Positions 18,016-28,105 are shown, numbered from the stretch's first letter. The stretch is 64,000 nt of DNA from Streptomyces daqingensis (GCF_014645895.1 NZ_BMMP01000006.1:275979-339978), one strand, 5' to 3'. The notes: generated from the letters alone by a model not told the origin. Made by a program: numbers and translations.

Positions 18016-18444
18016 CGGCCCATTGTTACGGGCGGCCGCCGCCCGCGGACGGCCGGGACCCGGCACCGCGGCCCCCGCCGCCACCGCCTCGCAGAGGACC
18101 CTCGGACACGCCTCCCGAACACCCCCCGGCGCCGCACTGAATGCGTGTACGGGCGGTCACCGCGCGTCGAAAACGGGCGGCCGGAATGTGAAGCGGCGCA
18201 TAGGAGCCACGTCACATACCACCCCGCTTAGTAGCCCTCTTCAGGCCCCTTATGCCCGAATAGGTCGCCTCGCTCGGGATGCCCGCGTACGTACTGCCAT
18301 GGCGTTTAGTACATCCCTTATTTGGACTTGGGCCGAGTGGGCTTTTACCAATGCCAGCGTCGCATTCGCCGGGGACCAGAACTCGGCACCGCAGCCGATC
18401 CGGCTCTCCGCGACAACCGGCAAGCGAAAGGTATTTGCTCCTCC
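18016..18444 (+). other. Long intergenic region with structured leader before the transglycosylase gene
   Basis: No gene is seen in these 429 bases. The second half is less G/C-rich than its surroundings. It contains GGGATG (18276) pairing with CATCCC (18312), with an inner TACT/AGTA stem and a GCCATGGC core. This suggests a folded 5' leader for the downstream secreted hydrolase. Long leaders with c-di-AMP riboswitches occur before Streptomyces cell-wall hydrolases, but I could not match the conserved cores of that riboswitch here. Confidence 0.35.
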
Positions 18445-19173
18445 ATGCGTATTTCCGCTTACACGCGCCTGAACCGGAAGCAGAAGACCACGACCATCGG
18501 CCTCGCCGCCGCCGCAGGCATCACGGCGCTGACCGCGGGCATCGCTCCCGGCTCGGACGGCGGTGACGCCGGCCGAAGTCCCGCCAAGCCCGTCGCCGGC
18601 CACTCGGCGAACGCGGACGCCGCCGGCGAGAAGCAGGCCACGGCGACGAAGGGCGAGCACGCGAAGGACACCAAGTCGGTGCAGCTGGCCGGCGCCAGCG
18701 CGGGCCACCAGACGAAGGCCTACCAGGGCAAGGACGCCAAGGCCGAGCAGAAGAACGAGGCCAAGGCCGACGTCAAGGCCGAGCAGGAGAAGAAGGCCGA
18801 GGACGTCCGGGCGGACCGCGGCTCCAGCCGCGCGGCCGACCGCGCCACGAAGGCCGACAACCTGGACGGCTGGATCAAGCAGGCCCAGTCCATCATGAAG
18901 GAAGAGGGCATCCCCGGCTCGTACCACGGGATCAAGAAGAACATCATCCGTGAGTCCGGCGGTGACCCCAACGCGGTGAACGACTGGGACATCAACGCCA
19001 AGAAGGGCACGCCCTCCAAGGGTCTGCTGCAGACCATCCAGCCGACCTTCGACGCGTACCACGTCGAGGGCACCAAGAAGGACGTCACCGACCCGGTCGC
19101 CAACATCGTCGCCGCCTGCAACTACGCGGCCGACAAGTACGGCTCCATGGACAACGTGAACTCCGCGTACTGA
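18445..19173 (+). CDS. Secreted lytic transglycosylase-like protein (SLT/lysozyme fold)
   Basis: A 242-residue exported protein. A basic N-terminus and hydrophobic stretch (TTTIGLAAAAGITALTAGIA) form the signal. Residues about 40-135 are a Lys/Ala/Glu-rich, low-complexity, probably coiled linker. The C-terminal domain begins at DGWIKQAQSIMKEEGIP and holds the catalytic Glu170 in IIRESGGDPNAVNDWD. GLLQTIQPTF and a final DNVNSAY are typical of actinomycete transglycosylase domains that cleave peptidoglycan glycan strands. A 429-base non-coding leader precedes it. The SD-like GAAAGG lies rather far (about 13 bases) from the ATG. It is convergent with the opp operon. Confidence 0.87.
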   Translation: MRISAYTRLNRKQKTTTIGLAAAAGITALTAGIAPGSDGGDAGRSPAKPVAGHSANADAAGEKQATATKGEHAKDTKSVQLAGASAGHQTKAYQGKDAKAEQKNEAKADVKAEQEKKAEDVRADRGSSRAADRATKADNLDGWIKQAQSIMKEEGIPGSYHGIKKNIIRESGGDPNAVNDWDINAKKGTPSKGLLQTIQPTFDAYHVEGTKKDVTDPVANIVAACNYAADKYGSMDNVNSAY

Positions 19174-19226
19174 TCCGGACGGGCCACGAGCGGCACCGCG
19201 CGAGCGGTGACGGACGCGAGGACAGA

Positions 19227-19262
19227 CGGAAGGGCGGCTGCCGCACGGCAGCCCCCCTTCCG
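19227..19262. terminator. Bidirectional terminator between transglycosylase gene and opp operon
   Basis: CGGAAGGG pairs with CCCTTCCG. After one mismatch, GGCTGCCG pairs with CGGCAGCC around a very short loop. The 36-base hairpin lies between convergent stop codons. Confidence 0.85.
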
Positions 19263-19308
19263 GCGTCTCACACGCCCCGCCCGGCCGGGACGGGCTCCCG
19301 GCCGCGGC

Positions 19309-20391
19309 TCAGGAGCCGACAGGCTTTGCGTCCTCCGGGTGCTGGTCCGGAGCGTTCTCCGGGTGGTGGCAGGCCGCCTCGTGACCGGGGGCGAGGGCCA
19401 CGAGCGGCGGCTCCTGCGTCTTGCAGATCTGCGTCGCCTTCCAGCACCGCGTGTGGAAGCGGCATCCGCTCGGCGGCTTGATCGGCGAGGGAACGTCGCC
19501 CTGCAGCAGGATCCGCTCGCGTCCGCCCTGCGCCCTGCGGCCCGGGTCGGGCACGGGGACGGCGGAGAGCAGCGCCCGGGTGTACGGGTGCTTCGGGGAC
19601 GAGTAGAGCGACTGCCGGTCGGTCAGCTCCACGATCTTGCCCAGGTACATCACGGCGATGCGGTCCGAGACGTGCCGGATCACCGACAGGTCGTGGGCGA
19701 TGATCACGTACGTAAGGCCCAGCTCGTCCTGCAGGTCGTCGAGGAGGTTGATGACCTGCGCCTGGATCGAGACGTCGAGCGCGGAGACCGGCTCGTCCGC
19801 CACGACCAGCTTGGGGTTGAGCGCCAGGGCCCTGGCGATGCCGATGCGCTGCCGCTGCCCGCCGGAGAACTCGTGCGGGTAGCGGTTGTAGTGCTCGGGG
19901 TTGAGCCCGACCAGGTCCAGCAGCCGCTGGACCTCCTTCCGCACGCCCCCCTCGGGCTCCACGCCCTGCAGCTTGAACGGGGCGCTGACGATGGCGCCGA
20001 CGGTGTGCCGGGGGTTCAGCGACGAGTACGGGTCCTGGAAGATCATCTGGACGTCGCGCCGCATCGGGCGCATCGCCGCGACGCCCAGACGCGTGATGTC
20101 CCGTCCCTCGAACTCGATCTTGCCGGCGCTGGGATCCAGCAGCCGCGTGATGAGGCGGCCCATCGTCGACTTGCCGCAGCCGGACTCGCCGACGACGCCC
20201 AGGGTCTCCCCCGCCCGCACGTCGAAGTCGATGCCGTCGACGGCCTTCACCGCACCGACCTGGCGCTTGAGCAGGCCCTTGGTGATGGGGAAGTGCTTCT
20301 TCAGGCCGGAGACCCGCAGCAGCGCCTCGCCGGGCTCGGGGTCGGCCTTCGTCATCACCGCGGCCGGCGCCTGCTGGGATGGGATCGTCAT
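19309..20391 (-). CDS. oppF: Oligopeptide ABC transporter ATPase, OppF-like
   Basis: A 360-residue ATP-binding subunit of the Opp/Dpp type. It shows Walker A GESGCGKST, signature LSGGQ-equivalent FSGGQRQRIGIARAL, Walker B KLVVADEPVSALD, and the C-terminal oligopeptide extension with the cysteine-containing GCRFHTRCWKATQIC that is typical of OppD/OppF proteins and can bind an iron-sulfur cluster. A GTG at 20409 overlaps the oppD stop codon. I chose the ATG 18 bases later because GAGGA lies seven bases before it; either start keeps translation coupled to oppD. It powers peptide import with OppD through OppB and OppC and is the last gene of the operon. Confidence 0.92.
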   Translation of the reverse strand: MTIPSQQAPAAVMTKADPEPGEALLRVSGLKKHFPITKGLLKRQVGAVKAVDGIDFDVRAGETLGVVGESGCGKSTMGRLITRLLDPSAGKIEFEGRDITRLGVAAMRPMRRDVQMIFQDPYSSLNPRHTVGAIVSAPFKLQGVEPEGGVRKEVQRLLDLVGLNPEHYNRYPHEFSGGQRQRIGIARALALNPKLVVADEPVSALDVSIQAQVINLLDDLQDELGLTYVIIAHDLSVIRHVSDRIAVMYLGKIVELTDRQSLYSSPKHPYTRALLSAVPVPDPGRRAQGGRERILLQGDVPSPIKPPSGCRFHTRCWKATQICKTQEPPLVALAPGHEAACHHPENAPDQHPEDAKPVGS

Positions 20392-20405
20392 CTGCTCGTC
20401 CTCAC

Positions 20406-21502
20406 TCACAGCTTCGGCGCGATCTCTTCGTTCCAGATCCGCTCCCGGTCCGCCTTCTCCATGTGGCACGCGGACCGGTGGCCGCCGCCCACGTCGCGCA
20501 GTTCGGGGCGTCGGGTACGGGTGACATTGCCCTTGGGCACGTCCGCGTACGGGCAGCGCGGATTGAAGGCGCAGCCGTCGGGGACGTTGATCAGGCTGGG
20601 CGGGGAGCCCTTCACCGGGATGAGGCGCTCGGTCTGCTCGCGGTCGATGCGCGGCATCGAGCCCAGCAGGCCCCAGGTGTACGGGTGCTCGGGCTCGTAG
20701 AAGACCTGCTCGGCCGTCCCGTACTCCACGCACCGGCCGCCGTACATCACCAGGATGTCGTCGGCGAGCTCGGCGACGACCCCGAGGTCGTGGGTGATGA
20801 TGATGACCGCGGAGCCGAACTCCTTCTGCAGATCGCGGATCAGGTCCAGGATCTGGGCCTGCACGGTGACGTCGAGCGCCGTCGTCGGCTCGTCCGCGAT
20901 GAGCAGTTCCGGGTTGTTCACGAGCGACATGGCGATCATCGCCCGCTGCCGCATGCCGCCGGAGAACTCGTGCGGGTAGCTGTTGACGCGCTGGTCGGGC
21001 TGTGGGATGCCGACCCGGTCCAGCAGCTCGACGGCGCGCTTCTTGGCCGTCTTCTTGTCCACGTCGTGGTGGACCCGGTAGGCCTCGACGATCTGATGGC
21101 CGATGGTGAAGTACGGGTGCAGCGCCGAGAGCGGGTCCTGGAAGATCATCGCCATCTCGCGGCCGCGCAGCTTGCGCACGTGGTCCGGGTCGCTGCTCAG
21201 CAGCTCCTGCCCGTCGAGCCAGATCTCGCCGGACAGCTGTGCCTTCCGCCGCCCGTACTGGCCGACGGTGTGCAGGCCCATGATGCCGAGCGACGTCACC
21301 GACTTGCCGGAGCCGGACTCGCCGACGATGCCGAGTGTCTTGCCCTTCTCCAGGTTGAAGGAGAGGCCGTCGACGGACTTCACCAGTCCGTCCTCGGTGG
21401 GGAAGTGGACCTTCAGGTCGCGCACTTCCAGGAAGGCGCGGGGAGGACGGGCGTCCGCCACCGGCTCGCCGACCGCCGCCGTACCGCTCTTGTGCGTATC
21501 CG

Positions 21503-21506
<4 letters not shown>
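20406..21506 (-). CDS. oppD: Oligopeptide ABC transporter ATPase, OppD-like
   Basis: A 366-residue ATP-binding subunit that pairs with OppF. It has Walker [12 protein letters not shown], signature [11 protein letters not shown], Walker [13 protein letters not shown] and the H-loop [11 protein letters not shown]. The C-terminal [12 protein letters not shown] is the cysteine motif of the oligopeptide subfamily. The ATG overlaps the oppB stop by four bases (ATGA), so the two are translationally coupled. It lies in the cytoplasm at the inner face of the permease. Substrate choice is set by the binding protein, not this subunit. Confidence 0.93.
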
Positions 21507-22501
<995 letters not shown>

Positions 22502-22519
22502 TGCTTCCGGCCGGGTGGC

Positions 22520-22560
22520 GGCCCGGGAACCCTCCGAGTTCGTCGGAGAGTTCCCGGGCC
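22520..22560 (-). terminator. Strong intercistronic hairpin between oppA and oppB
   Basis: GGCCCGGGAAC pairs with GTTCCCGGGCC. After one mismatch, CTCCGA pairs with TCGGAG around a GTTCG loop, giving 17 bp in all. It follows the binding-protein gene inside the operon and has no T tract. It probably stabilises or attenuates the message so that OppA exceeds the permease subunits. Confidence 0.7.
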
Positions 22561-22625
22561 ACCACAGCGGCCCTCACCTGCCCTTCGTGCCTAGCGGCGG
22601 GTGCGCCGGCGGAGCGGTCGGACGG

Positions 22626-24380
22626 TCACTTGACACCCAGCGTGGCGTAGTCGTACCTGCCACTGAACGCGTCGGTCGTGGAGATGTTCGTCAGGCGGCT
22701 GGAGCGCCAGATGATGTTCTTCTCGAACGTGAAGGGCAGGTAGTAAGCGCCCTTCATGACCTCGGCGTTGATCGCGGCGTACTTCTCCGCGGCCTTGTCC
22801 TTGTCGAGCTCCGCGATCGCGTCGGCGAACATCTTGTCGATCTTCGGGTCGTCGATCATGGCGTAGTTGTTGTTGCCGTTGTCCAGGATGTACTTGCTGT
22901 GCCACAGCGGCATGCCGTAACCCTGGCCGGACGGGAAGTCCGGGCCCCAACCCATGATGATGATCCCGTAGTTCTTCTTCTTGACGACGTCGGGGTTGCC
23001 GATGATGCCCGTCGTCTGCGCGCCGTCGTACTCGTCGACCTCGGCGGTGATGCCGATCTTCTTGAGCGACGCCTGCATGGCCTCGGCGGAGGCGACCTCG
23101 ACCTGCTTGTTGTTGCGCACGGCGATGGTCGTCTTGAAGCCGTTCGGCTTGCCGCACTTCTTCAGCTCGGCCTTGGCCTTGGCGATGTCCGCCTTGCCCT
23201 CGTTCTTGGCGATGCCGTACGGGTCGTACTTCAGGTCCGAACCGGGCACCAGCGCGGGCAGCATGTTCGTGCCGATGTCACCGCCGGCGAGCGGGCCGCC
23301 GCGGGCGTTCTGTATCGACTTGTGGTCCGAGCCGTAGATCATCGCCTTGCGGCAGTGGATGTTGTCGAACGGCTTCACCGTCTGCGGGAAGACCGCGTAA
23401 CGGATGTAGCCCGTGCTCGGGTTGTCGATGTTGCCCTTGTGCTCCTTCAGGGCTGTCTGACGGCCTGCCGCCTCCATGCCGGTGGCGTTGATGTCCAGGT
23501 CGTAGTCGCCGTTGATGAGACGCTTGTCCATCTCGTCGGCGTTCGTCAGCAGCGTGACCGTGATCTTGTCCGGCAGCGCCTTGCGGATGTTGTCCGAGGA
23601 CTTCTTCCACTCCGGGTTGCGGACCAGCGTCAGCTTCTTGTTCGGCGTGTACGACTCGAACTTGTACGGGCCGTTGGAGAAGGGCTTCAGGCCGTACTTG
23701 GACTTGGTGTCCTTGTCCTTGCGCACCGGCGAGGCCGACGGCATCGCGAGCATCTGCTCGAAGTCACCGTTGCGCTTCGGCAGCTTGAAGACGATCTTCT
23801 TGTCGGTCGGCGTCTCGATGGCGTCGAAGCCGCCCTCGTCCTTGTAGGGACCCTTGTACTTGCCGTCCGGGTCGAGCGTGTCCTTGATGTAGATGGGACC
23901 GCCGGACAGCACGTCCTGCGCCCACTGCCGCTCGATGCCGTACTTGATGTCCTTGGAGGTGACGGGCTTGCCGTCCTCCCAGGTGATGCCGTCGCGCAGT
24001 TCGTACTCGTACGTCTTGCCGTCGTCGGAGATCTTCGCCTTCGACTTGGCGAGGTCCGGGACGAGCTCCGAGGACTCCTTGCCCGGCGCCGGCTTGCTCG
24101 TGATGAGGGTGCGGCTGTAGTAGCGCATGAAGTCCCAGGCGAAGCCGTAGTAGCCGCGCGTGGTGTCCCAGGAGTCGGCGTCCTGGGTACCGATGAACTT
24201 GAGCGTGCCGCCCTTCTTGTCCGACGCGTTGGCCAGCTTGCCGTTGGCCGCGTTGTAGCCGGGGGCCTTGCCCTCACTGTCGCTGCCGCTTCCGCCTCCG
24301 CAGGCGGCGGTGGACAGCAGCGCCGCGACCGCGACGGCCGACGCGGCGATTCTGCGCCTCGATGTGCGTTGGGTTGTCAC
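22626..24380 (-). CDS. oppA: Oligopeptide-binding lipoprotein, OppA-like (SBP family 5)
   Basis: A 584-residue solute-binding protein that captures peptides at the outer face of the membrane. The signal SAVAVAALLSTAACGGG ends in a lipobox-like Cys, so it is a predicted lipoprotein. The family-5 region appears around residue 110 (SRTLITSKPAPGKESSELVPDLAKS) and in LRDGITWEDGKPVTSKDIKYGIERQW. The length fits the family. The GTG start follows GGAGG. It lies after oppC and before oppB in the operon. The binding specificity (oligopeptide rather than dipeptide or another ligand) is inferred from the ATPase subfamily and is not proven. Confidence 0.92.
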   Translation of the reverse strand: MTTQRTSRRRIAASAVAVAALLSTAACGGGSGSDSEGKAPGYNAANGKLANASDKKGGTLKFIGTQDADSWDTTRGYYGFAWDFMRYYSRTLITSKPAPGKESSELVPDLAKSKAKISDDGKTYEYELRDGITWEDGKPVTSKDIKYGIERQWAQDVLSGGPIYIKDTLDPDGKYKGPYKDEGGFDAIETPTDKKIVFKLPKRNGDFEQMLAMPSASPVRKDKDTKSKYGLKPFSNGPYKFESYTPNKKLTLVRNPEWKKSSDNIRKALPDKITVTLLTNADEMDKRLINGDYDLDINATGMEAAGRQTALKEHKGNIDNPSTGYIRYAVFPQTVKPFDNIHCRKAMIYGSDHKSIQNARGGPLAGGDIGTNMLPALVPGSDLKYDPYGIAKNEGKADIAKAKAELKKCGKPNGFKTTIAVRNNKQVEVASAEAMQASLKKIGITAEVDEYDGAQTTGIIGNPDVVKKKNYGIIIMGWGPDFPSGQGYGMPLWHSKYILDNGNNNYAMIDDPKIDKMFADAIAELDKDKAAEKYAAINAEVMKGAYYLPFTFEKNIIWRSSRLTNISTTDAFSGRYDYATLGVK

Positions 24381-24465
24381 GATCTCGAATCCTCCGTGTA
24401 GGTCACGGCCCGCACGGCTGCGCAGGCCCCGGGGGTCAGGACCTGCCGGCCCTGTGGGTGGGGGG

Positions 24466-25467
24466 TCAACGTGTCCCCTTGGGATCGAGCGCGTCGCGCA
24501 CGCCGTCGCCGAAGAGGTTGAAGGAGAGAACGGTGATGAAGATGGCCACACCCGGCACCACCATGAACATCGGATCCGCCTCGTAGTAGCGCGTGGCCTG
24601 GGAGAGCATCTGCCCCCACGAAGCGGTCGGCGGCTTGACTCCCACACCGAGGAAGCTGAGCGCCGCCTCGGTGAGGATGTTGGTGGGGATCATCAGCGTC
24701 GTGTAGACGGTGATCGGCGCGATCAGGTTCGGCAGCAGCTCCTTGAAGAGGATGTAGCGCCGCCCTGCGCCGAGGCTGCGGGCCGCCTCCACGTACTCCC
24801 GCTCACGCAGCGAGAGCGTCTGGCCGCGGACGATGCGGCCGATGTACGGCCAGCCGAAGAAGCCGATCACCAGGATCATCACGGTCAGCCGGACCCCTGT
24901 GCCGGTGAGCCCGAACATCGAGTTCGGCACCACGGAGATCAGCGAGATGATGAAGAGCAGCTGCGGGAAGGCCAGCAGCATGTCCATCACGCGGCTGATG
25001 GCCGCGTCCAGCCAGCCGCCGAAGTAGCCCGCGAGAGCGCCCATTACGGTGCCGACGACGACGGCGACCATGGCGGAGAGGAAGCCGACGAGCAGCGAGA
25101 CACGTGCGCCGTAGACGATGCGGCTGAAGAGGTCGCGGCCGTTGCCGGGTTCGACGCCGAGGAGATGGTCGGCGCTGATTCCGCCGAGCGCGCCCTTCGG
25201 GGTCTGGAAGAGCGGGTCGACCAGGTCCTCGTGGTGCTTGTCGGGCGGATGCCCCAGCACGCTCACGATGAGCGGCGCGAGCACCGCGACCGCGATCAGC
25301 AACAGGACCACGATGCCGCCGGTGAGAGCCAGTTTGTCGCGCTTCAAACGGTTCCACGCGATGCGTCCGAGAGACCGGCCTTCGATCGCCTTGCCGGTGG
25401 AATCGCCACCGAGAGCAGGATCGACGGGCGCGGTTTCCGCGGACGTGTCGTGCAGTGGTGCCGTCAT
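24466..25467 (-). CDS. oppC: Oligopeptide ABC transporter permease, OppC-like
   Basis: A 333-residue permease with an extended cytoplasmic N-terminus and six helices. SLGRIAWNRLKRDKLALTGGIVVLLLIA is the typical OppC start, and HLLGVEPGNGRDLFSRIVYGARVSLLVG the conserved region after the first helix. The EAA loop is LREREYVEAARSLGAGRRYILFKELLPN. The ATG follows an AGAGAGGG SD; longer in-frame starts are unlikely. It is the first gene of the operon, so the promoter lies in the 614-bp region upstream. Having the permease gene oppC before oppA is less usual than having oppA first. Confidence 0.92.
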   Translation of the reverse strand: MTAPLHDTSAETAPVDPALGGDSTGKAIEGRSLGRIAWNRLKRDKLALTGGIVVLLLIAVAVLAPLIVSVLGHPPDKHHEDLVDPLFQTPKGALGGISADHLLGVEPGNGRDLFSRIVYGARVSLLVGFLSAMVAVVVGTVMGALAGYFGGWLDAAISRVMDMLLAFPQLLFIISLISVVPNSMFGLTGTGVRLTVMILVIGFFGWPYIGRIVRGQTLSLREREYVEAARSLGAGRRYILFKELLPNLIAPITVYTTLMIPTNILTEAALSFLGVGVKPPTASWGQMLSQATRYYEADPMFMVVPGVAIFITVLSFNLFGDGVRDALDPKGTR

Positions 25468-26081
25468 CGTGGGGGACCCTCTCTCGGCCGGCGGTGACCG
25501 GCCACGCCCGCCGCTGTAGCGGCCAGTTCGCAAGCAGTGCCTACAGAAGGCCATCGGCCTCAACGGTCGGGAGTCTTCATCGGCCCCGCGATCACCCGCC
25601 AGTCCCCCTGGGGAAAGGATGCCTAACTGTGATGTGACGCGTCAGGTTCCGTTATACGAACGGAAGCTGGCGACTATCGGAGCCGGAACGGGCGGCGCAC
25701 AGCACCCCCCACCTGCGGCTTCTCACCGGCCTCCGACCTCTACGCGCGTCCGCCCGCTCTCCCGCCCGGCGCCTCACGGGCCCCACGGGGCAGGGAAGTT
25801 GACCGCCGCCGCGGTCACCTCCGAACCGCTCCCGGAACGGCCTCCATTGGGACGTGGCGAGCCGTCCGGAAGCCCCTCTGCGGGTGCCCCCGGAGGGCAC
25901 GAACGGGCGGAACGGATGCGCACGACGCACACGAAAACGGACACCGCCGGTGCGCCGCTCCGAGTGGCGGGCGAAGGCTCCCGGCGCGCGTGTAGGTCGC
26001 GCGTGGGCACCAGTACGTGCCCCCGGGCGCGGAAGCGCACCGGGCGACAGCGCACCCGGGGCGCCCGTGCGGGCGCGCGGG
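25468..26081. other. 614-bp intergenic region upstream of the opp operon
   Basis: No convincing gene is seen on either strand. The half next to oppC contains AT-richer promoter-like sequence and two close palindromes, annotated separately. The half next to the first SseB gene is G/C-rich and featureless; it is the 3' side of that gene, and I see no strong terminator there. Confidence 0.5.
25635..25665 (-). promoter_or_regulatory. Twin palindromes, likely operator region of the opp operon
   Basis: The perfect 10-bp palindrome TGACGCGTCA is followed two bases later by TTCCGTT-ATACG-AACGGAA (7-bp arms). Both lie about 170-200 bases upstream of oppC in a locally AT-rich patch. They look like binding sites for one or two dimeric regulators. 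Confidence 0.45.
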
Positions 26082-26855
26082 TCAGAACGGGCGCGGGTAG
26101 CCGTAGCCCTGGCCGGGGCCGGCCTGCTGGGCGGCGTGGGCCGCGGGCACGTCACGGTCGAAGAAGGGCCGGGAGTTGCGGCGGAGCCACATCGCCACCG
26201 GGTCGTAGTCGTCCGACATCGCGACGCTCGAGACGGGAAGCCCCTCGGGAACTGCGGCCACGGACTCGCGCATCATCTGCTGGGCCGACTCCACGGCGTG
26301 ACGGCCCGTGTCGTAGAGATCCAGGCCGATCGCGAGATACGCGGCGCCCAGCGCGGGCTGCACCCAGCAGCGCCGCAGCGAGCGCACGGCCGGCGTGCGG
26401 TGCGCGTTCTGGCTGAGCAGCGCGTAGAACTGGGCGATGTCCAGGTTCGGTTCGGTGATGCGGAGCGGGCCGGCGGGAAGCTGGCCGAGGCCCTGGGCGA
26501 CGCGGCGCAGGTCGAGCCACGGGACGCCGACACCGCCCCCCGGCGCGTGCGGGTTCAGCCAGATCCCCCACCGCTCGGGGAAGAGGGCTGTGGCGATCTC
26601 GCGGCCTGTCACCACCTCGTGCGCGCGGTCCCAGCCGGACGCCGCCAGCTCCTGCTGCGAGGTCACGCACGGCGCGTAGCCGTACCCTCCGACCTCCATG
26701 TTTCCGTACTGGGCGTCGGGGGAGCCCGGCTGGCCGTTCCAGAGCAGCATCCACACCTGGCTCTCGGCGAGCGCATCCAGCAGCGACTCGTAAGTCTCGT
26801 ACCTCCCCGGCGTCACCTGCCCCAGCAGCTGCTCGAGGCCCGCACCCGCGCTCAC
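26082..26855 (-). CDS. SseB family protein (enhanced serine sensitivity), first copy
   Basis: A 257-residue soluble protein resembling SseB. The N-terminal domain starts LEQLLGQVTPGRYETYESLLDALAESQVWMLLW and contains a short region that reads like a conserved binding pocket, ERWGIWLNPHAPGGGVGVPWLD. The C-terminal SseB-like domain has LRRCWVQPALGAAYLAIGLDLYD and ends in a Gly/Tyr/Pro-rich tail. The E. coli name comes from a serine-sensitivity phenotype; the biochemical role is unknown. The GTG start fits a weak AAGG SD. It sits next to a second SseB-type gene in the same direction and near the riboswitch-controlled glycine/serine operon, which supports a link to serine or one-carbon balance. 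Confidence 0.72.
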   Translation of the reverse strand: MSAGAGLEQLLGQVTPGRYETYESLLDALAESQVWMLLWNGQPGSPDAQYGNMEVGGYGYAPCVTSQQELAASGWDRAHEVVTGREIATALFPERWGIWLNPHAPGGGVGVPWLDLRRVAQGLGQLPAGPLRITEPNLDIAQFYALLSQNAHRTPAVRSLRRCWVQPALGAAYLAIGLDLYDTGRHAVESAQQMMRESVAAVPEGLPVSSVAMSDDYDPVAMWLRRNSRPFFDRDVPAAHAAQQAGPGQGYGYPRPF

Positions 26856-27088
26856 CTGGCCGCCCTTTCTCCGCTGCCGCCCCGCCCGCTCGCCGCGCTC
26901 GCGCGGCCCGCCGGGAAGCGGTCCTGCTCGATGATCTGCTCCGGGCCCGCGCACGCGGCCCACCCCGTTGTCCCCGTCATCAAACCAGCTTACGAGCAGG
27001 GACCGACATCACGCCTCGTCCCGCAGCGCTAGACCTCAGGTGCGAGAAGCGGGTGCGGGGTGGCCTGGTACGGCCGGCGCACACGGTC

Positions 27089-27859
27089 TCAGGCCCGCGT
27101 GTAGAAGGGGCGCACGCACTGCCGCATCCACTCCACGACCGGGTCCTGCGCCGCGTCCAGCAGTACGAGCTGCACGAGCCATTCCACCGGGACGCGGCCC
27201 AGCGCGCGGCCCAGCGCGTCGTGGGCGGCCTGGCGGACCCCGGGGTCGAGGTCGTCCAGCTCGATGCCGATGAACAGCGCCGGGGCCTCGCCCTCGGTGC
27301 TGGCCAGGGCGCGCCGGGCGGTCCGCACGGCGGGCAGCGTCGAGAACTCGCCGGCGGCGGCGCCGAGGAAGTCCGCCGGCTCCTCCTGCCAGTCCGGCTC
27401 GAAGAGCCGCACCCGGGCTCCCCTGGCCACGCCCCAGGACGCCTGCTCGCCGGGGGTGTTGGCGCACAGCTCGGCCACCGCCTCGGGCGGCAGCGGCATC
27501 CCCACGGTGCCCTCGGGGTTCACGGCGATGCCCACCTGCGGCGGCAGCCCGCGGGCGAACTCCCGTGCGGGGGCGACCGTGAAGGACATGTGGTTCCCGA
27601 CCACGTGCAGGAACTGCTGCTCGGAGCTGAAGACGGGGACGTACGGCGCCCCGTCCAGCTCGACCGTCGGCAGGTCCAGCGCGGCACTCGCGGGGCCGCC
27701 GCCCTCCGGCAGGGGCACCCAGACGCTGCTGCGGCCGAGTACTTCCAGCAGCCGGGCGCCCGCGTGGGGCACGTCGAGGGAGGCCGCGAGGGTTTCCTCC
27801 AGCTCGTTGCCTGGCCAGCCTCCGCCGTGGCCCGGTCCGTACTGCTGCGGAATGGTCAT
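27089..27859 (-). CDS. SseB family protein, second copy
   Basis: A 256-residue protein with the same two-part plan as its downstream neighbour. The N-terminal half includes ASLDVPHAGARLLEVLGRSSVWVPLP, PYVPVFSSEQQFLHVVG and VGIAVNPEGTVGMPLPPEAV. The C-terminal half includes ALFIGIELDDLDPGVRQAAHDALGRAL and ends VVEWMRQCVRPFYTRA. That ending matches the neighbour's VAMWLRRNSRPFFDRDVP, so the pair are probably tandem paralogues. The start is ATG. It is divergent from the secreted protein gene, and 233 bp separate it from the first copy. No enzymatic residues are recognised. Confidence 0.75.
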   Translation of the reverse strand: MTIPQQYGPGHGGGWPGNELEETLAASLDVPHAGARLLEVLGRSSVWVPLPEGGGPASAALDLPTVELDGAPYVPVFSSEQQFLHVVGNHMSFTVAPAREFARGLPPQVGIAVNPEGTVGMPLPPEAVAELCANTPGEQASWGVARGARVRLFEPDWQEEPADFLGAAAGEFSTLPAVRTARRALASTEGEAPALFIGIELDDLDPGVRQAAHDALGRALGRVPVEWLVQLVLLDAAQDPVVEWMRQCVRPFYTRA

Positions 27860-27981
27860 GGCGGCAACCCTAGATGAGCTTTCGAACAGCTCGGTCACAG
27901 GGAGCCGTTGTAGATCGACGGGAGGCAGTCGGACGGGTGGCGGACGCCCCTGTGCCCCCTGCGCGGAGGGCGGTCGCGGGC

Positions 27982-28012
27982 GAACGGGGCCGCCGTACGA
28001 CGGGCCCCGTTC
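27982..28012. promoter_or_regulatory. 10-bp inverted repeat in a divergent promoter region
   Basis: GAACGGGGCC and GGCCCCGTTC are separated by 11 bases, between the second SseB gene and the divergent secreted-protein gene. Since neither gene ends here, an operator or a 5' RNA hairpin is more likely than a terminator. Confidence 0.35.
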
Positions 28013-28105
28013 ACGTATGGCCACCCTCCGGTTGCGCAGTGCGACGGGCCTGCGAATCGTGGGCACAGTCCCATCGCCTTGCACCGTTTTCGGAGGAACT
28101 GCACA

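Noticed and set aside
18016..18444. c-di-AMP (ydaO-type) riboswitch before the transglycosylase gene
   Set aside because: I could not find the conserved cores of this riboswitch; only a generic stem is visible, so it is not called.
25652..26155. Minus-strand gene in the 614-bp region upstream of the opp operon
   Set aside because: The frame encodes Arg/Pro/Ala-rich sequence without a start signal or motif and overlaps the end of the SseB gene.
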